From assembly GCA_018417955.1 (NCBI GenBank), contig JACTVC010000020.1:682001-746000 (forward strand): DNA of 64,000 nucleotides, read 5' to 3'. Made by a program: the position numbers and the translations under genes. The notes under the pieces are model-generated. The model saw nothing but the letters and a program-made list of their open reading frames with translations. It was not told where the DNA came from and made no database searches. This stretch comes from Laccaria trichodermophora. Lineage: Eukaryota > Basidiomycota > Agaricomycetes > Agaricales > Hydnangiaceae. Below are positions 61,766 through 64,000 of this stretch, in pieces. Positions within the stretch are counted from its first letter, which is position 1; the number at the start of each line of letters is the position of its first letter.

Positions 61766-62683
61766 GACATTTATAGCTTGTTACGATACTGTTGGATATC
61801 TATTTCTTCGAATCAACCTTGAATTACAGTGCTTTGCATTGCCGTTTGCACACCGGAATAGACCGGAATCGTGAAAATTATGTTTGGTTTTGTATGTTCG
61901 TCACATTTTGTCACGCGTTAGGACGACTTTGGGAATTTTATTTCTCAAACCCAACTTTTGTTGCGCCTCAGGCGTCGGATGCGCGCGAATCATCGTTTGC
62001 CATGATGAGCGGCATATTTCACCGCAGGAGATTGCAGGCCTTGTTGGATGTTGGGTCCGGTAAGCGGTCTCTTACTTCCCGATTTGAGGGGCACGGTACA
62101 GCACACACAAACACGATTTCCAAATCGTTGTGCAAACGGCAGTGCACACTGCAAAGCACTGTAAGTAAGTAACCCATATTGATACTGGAGGAACCCACAA
62201 CGTGACTATAGGTGTTTGTCTATGTTGGTAAAACGATAGTCACGGCCCAGCCCACAACCATTTACTTACTCGCAAGCAAAATCTCCACATGTCTTTTTTG
62301 TGGAAAAACGCTGTAGAGGAGTTGGTTACTCCATTCTCAGCTCTCTCCTCAATCAGAAACTCGGCCTCTTGTACGGAGACCAAAGTAAGTCGCGTCGATT
62401 GTAATAAAGCATAGTGGTAAAGTTGACAAACGGTATTTGGAGATAAGGCAGTGGCCCGACCACGGAGGAACTTACGGTTCTAGATGTAGCGCTCACGACG
62501 TGCACTAACCAGAGGGACATGGATGGCAACCCAGCGCTTCTTCCGTCAACTTGAATACCACCACCTACAACGATAGAGCAGCTTGCTTCGATGCTCCCAA
62601 ACGAAGATGCGGATGAGATGGAGGGCAGATTTTCCAATGGTGATAAACCAGTCAGTAGTACGGGCAAATTTGAGGTAATCTTT
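61766..62683. other. Intergenic region
   Basis: About 0.9 kb between PMT1 and the right arm of the inverted duplication. Two nested short inverted repeats occur here: cgtgactat at 62201-62209 with its complement at 62236-62244, and an agtaagtaa / ttacttact pair at about 62163-62270. No gene is recognised. Confidence 0.4.
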
Positions 62684-64000
62684 CAATAATGTCGTATCTA
62701 CAGGTACCTCGAACACAAGAATCCAGTGCGGCCAATGAATCAAATCTTGTAAGAAAACCCAACTCACACAATGAAAGCTGTCGAACTTGACCATGGAGAT
62801 GCAGATCTTGAAGATATCCCTTCGTATTCCTGTAACAATTATCACCACAGCCGTCATTGCTTTATCCTTGCCCCTTGTCTTCGCTCAAGCACCCGTCAAT
62901 GATGTGGTATCATGGCCCCCTGGTCTTCTTCTCCTGGCGACCGTTCTCTATGCCACCTTGGGCTCATCTCCAAATGAGCTCTGGGGGATCGAGCCTGTCA
63001 CAGGCATTTTCCTCTTCGCAGGCTTACCGAAGCTATCCATACGTGGTATGCAGCGCGTCAAATGGGTCACCAGCGCATGCCACTTTGTACCTGGCATTCG
63101 TTCCGCGTATGGAAGAGCCAACTTCTGGGTGCGCTCCAACTCTATCAGCGCCGGTGCCCGGGCTCAAGCGCTGGAGCGAGTCTTATCTCAACTGCGATGC
63201 GTGACCTACCGACCTTTGGAGACACCCCTTAACGAGGAATTATGGGTGGTCAATTCCGAGGGGCTCATGATCCGAGTCAACCTCGTCCCCCAATCCCCCA
63301 ATCTTGAAATCAAATGTCCTCCTCCTGTAGCCCGTGACTTTCTTCTATTTGCAGCCCTAGAGTACCATGCCTTTTGCGAATGGGAGGTGCAAGTGTTTTC
63401 CAACAGCAAAATGGTGTTTTGCACCAAAGACATGCCCTTTTGTTCAATCATTGATGTAGCAAGTGAACGGGATGCGCTTTATGTAGTGATAGCGCAAATG
63501 GTTCGACGCCCACACTCTCAAAGCCCCTTGCGTGGAGTAGCGACAAGGGTTGGTGACCACGAATATGGTCCATACACGATTGACCTTGATCTCATCAACC
63601 ACGACATCCCTATCTGCGCCATTGACTTTCATTCCTATGCGCCCCAGGGCCACAAAGTATCCGCCACGCTTTCCGAACTAGCGAGGTCCTACTTCCGCGT
63701 CGTACAGTATCTCAAACAGAACGCTCCTCAACAAATCGGTCTTTCTGGTCAATTCGCGCGAATTGAAATCGGACAAACGCTCTGGATCTCAGTTTTAGGT
63801 GGTGCAATCCTTGACACTGGGACGTTGACAATTCAAAATCTCCCAGGTAGATGGAGCATGAAAGATATATCGGCGGACGATGCATACCTGACCCGCATCG
63901 ACAGTGTCCTGCAACAACTGGCGCCATATGCGGGCACTGCAACCAAGTTTGGCGACCTTGTTATTAGTGGTGGCGTCAATCGACGATCGGCTGTCCCATT
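62684..64000 (+). repeat. Inverted segmental duplication, right arm (truncated by window)
   Basis: Nearly identical, in reverse orientation, to 53169-55241. The outer boundary near 62684 is where similarity to the left arm ends. It includes the whole 5' flank and the start of the second membrane protein gene. The right end lies outside the window. Confidence 0.9.
62793..64000 (+). CDS. Large membrane protein of unknown function, copy 2 (partial)
   Basis: The ATG at 62793 begins MEMQILKISLRIPV. The frame is open to the end of the window, about 402 residues, matching copy 1 residue by residue with scattered conservative changes (for example Met to Ile at residue 8). One in-frame three-base deletion replaces GPVYKID with GPYTID near 63570. 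No stop or frameshift is seen, so copy 2 appears intact as far as it can be read. As in copy 1, an out-of-frame ATG lies 23 bases upstream (62770) and overlaps the start. Confidence 0.85.
   Translation, partial: MEMQILKISLRIPVTIITTAVIALSLPLVFAQAPVNDVVSWPPGLLLLATVLYATLGSSPNELWGIEPVTGIFLFAGLPKLSIRGMQRVKWVTSACHFVPGIRSAYGRANFWVRSNSISAGARAQALERVLSQLRCVTYRPLETPLNEELWVVNSEGLMIRVNLVPQSPNLEIKCPPPVARDFLLFAALEYHAFCEWEVQVFSNSKMVFCTKDMPFCSIIDVASERDALYVVIAQMVRRPHSQSPLRGVATRVGDHEYGPYTIDLDLINHDIPICAIDFHSYAPQGHKVSATLSELARSYFRVVQYLKQNAPQQIGLSGQFARIEIGQTLWISVLGGAILDTGTLTIQNLPGRWSMKDISADDAYLTRIDSVLQQLAPYAGTATKFGDLVISGGVNRRSAVP

Noticed and set aside
1..64000. CRISPR arrays, operons, ribosome binding sites
   Set aside because: The window is eukaryotic with spliced genes; no regularly spaced repeats were seen.

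Overview
This window is nuclear DNA of a filamentous basidiomycete, most likely a member of the Agaricomycetes. Genes are split by many introns of about 45-65 bases with GT(AG)T/GTGAG donors. The protein families fit that group: DUF6533 and DUF6534 seven-helix proteins, a CYP63-like P450, DUF2235 hydrolase, a PPR protein and a membrane-anchored AIG1-like GTPase. I rebuilt gene models by hand from splice signals and frame continuity. Where I give exon coordinates, the summed lengths keep one open frame.

Layout: 1-3.6 kb is gene-poor and holds a decayed mitochondrial carrier fragment. 3.7-6.4 kb (+) encodes a putative single-pass membrane GTPase. 6.9-9.7 kb (-) is a cellular reverse-transcriptase-related (rvt-type) gene. 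10.2-11.7 kb (-) is an F-box gene, 12.8-15.1 kb (-) a twelve-exon DUF2235 hydrolase, and 15.8-20.1 kb (-) a 1389-residue mitochondrial PPR protein. 21.3-26.2 kb (-) has a possible small gene, a DUF6534 membrane protein and a chromate-family (CHR) transporter. 26.3-28.8 kb is AT-rich and without recognisable genes. 28.9-31 kb (-) encodes coilin, and 32-34.7 kb (-) a P450. A housekeeping block follows: class II fructose-bisphosphate aldolase (-), Rpf2 (-), mitochondrial malate dehydrogenase (-) and, divergent from it, cyclin C (+). 43.7-52.8 kb has an S33 peptidase (+, one apparent frameshift), two DUF6533 membrane proteins (-) and an O-methyltransferase (+). 53.2-64 kb has two nearly identical copies of a large unknown membrane protein in inverted orientation, which flank an unknown gene (-) and a PMT1-type protein O-mannosyltransferase (+).

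Most genes are unrelated neighbours, as usual in fungi. The block aldolase-Rpf2-malate dehydrogenase-cyclin C is core metabolism and regulation. The DUF6533/O-methyltransferase/S33 stretch looks like accessory, lineage-specific sequence. Points deserving a second look are the membrane-anchored GTPase, the inverted duplication that could flip the PMT1 segment, a 6-base microexon in aldolase, a GA-AG intron in cyclin C, the intact catalytic aspartates of the rvt gene, and a 97-base imperfect palindrome in the AT-rich region.
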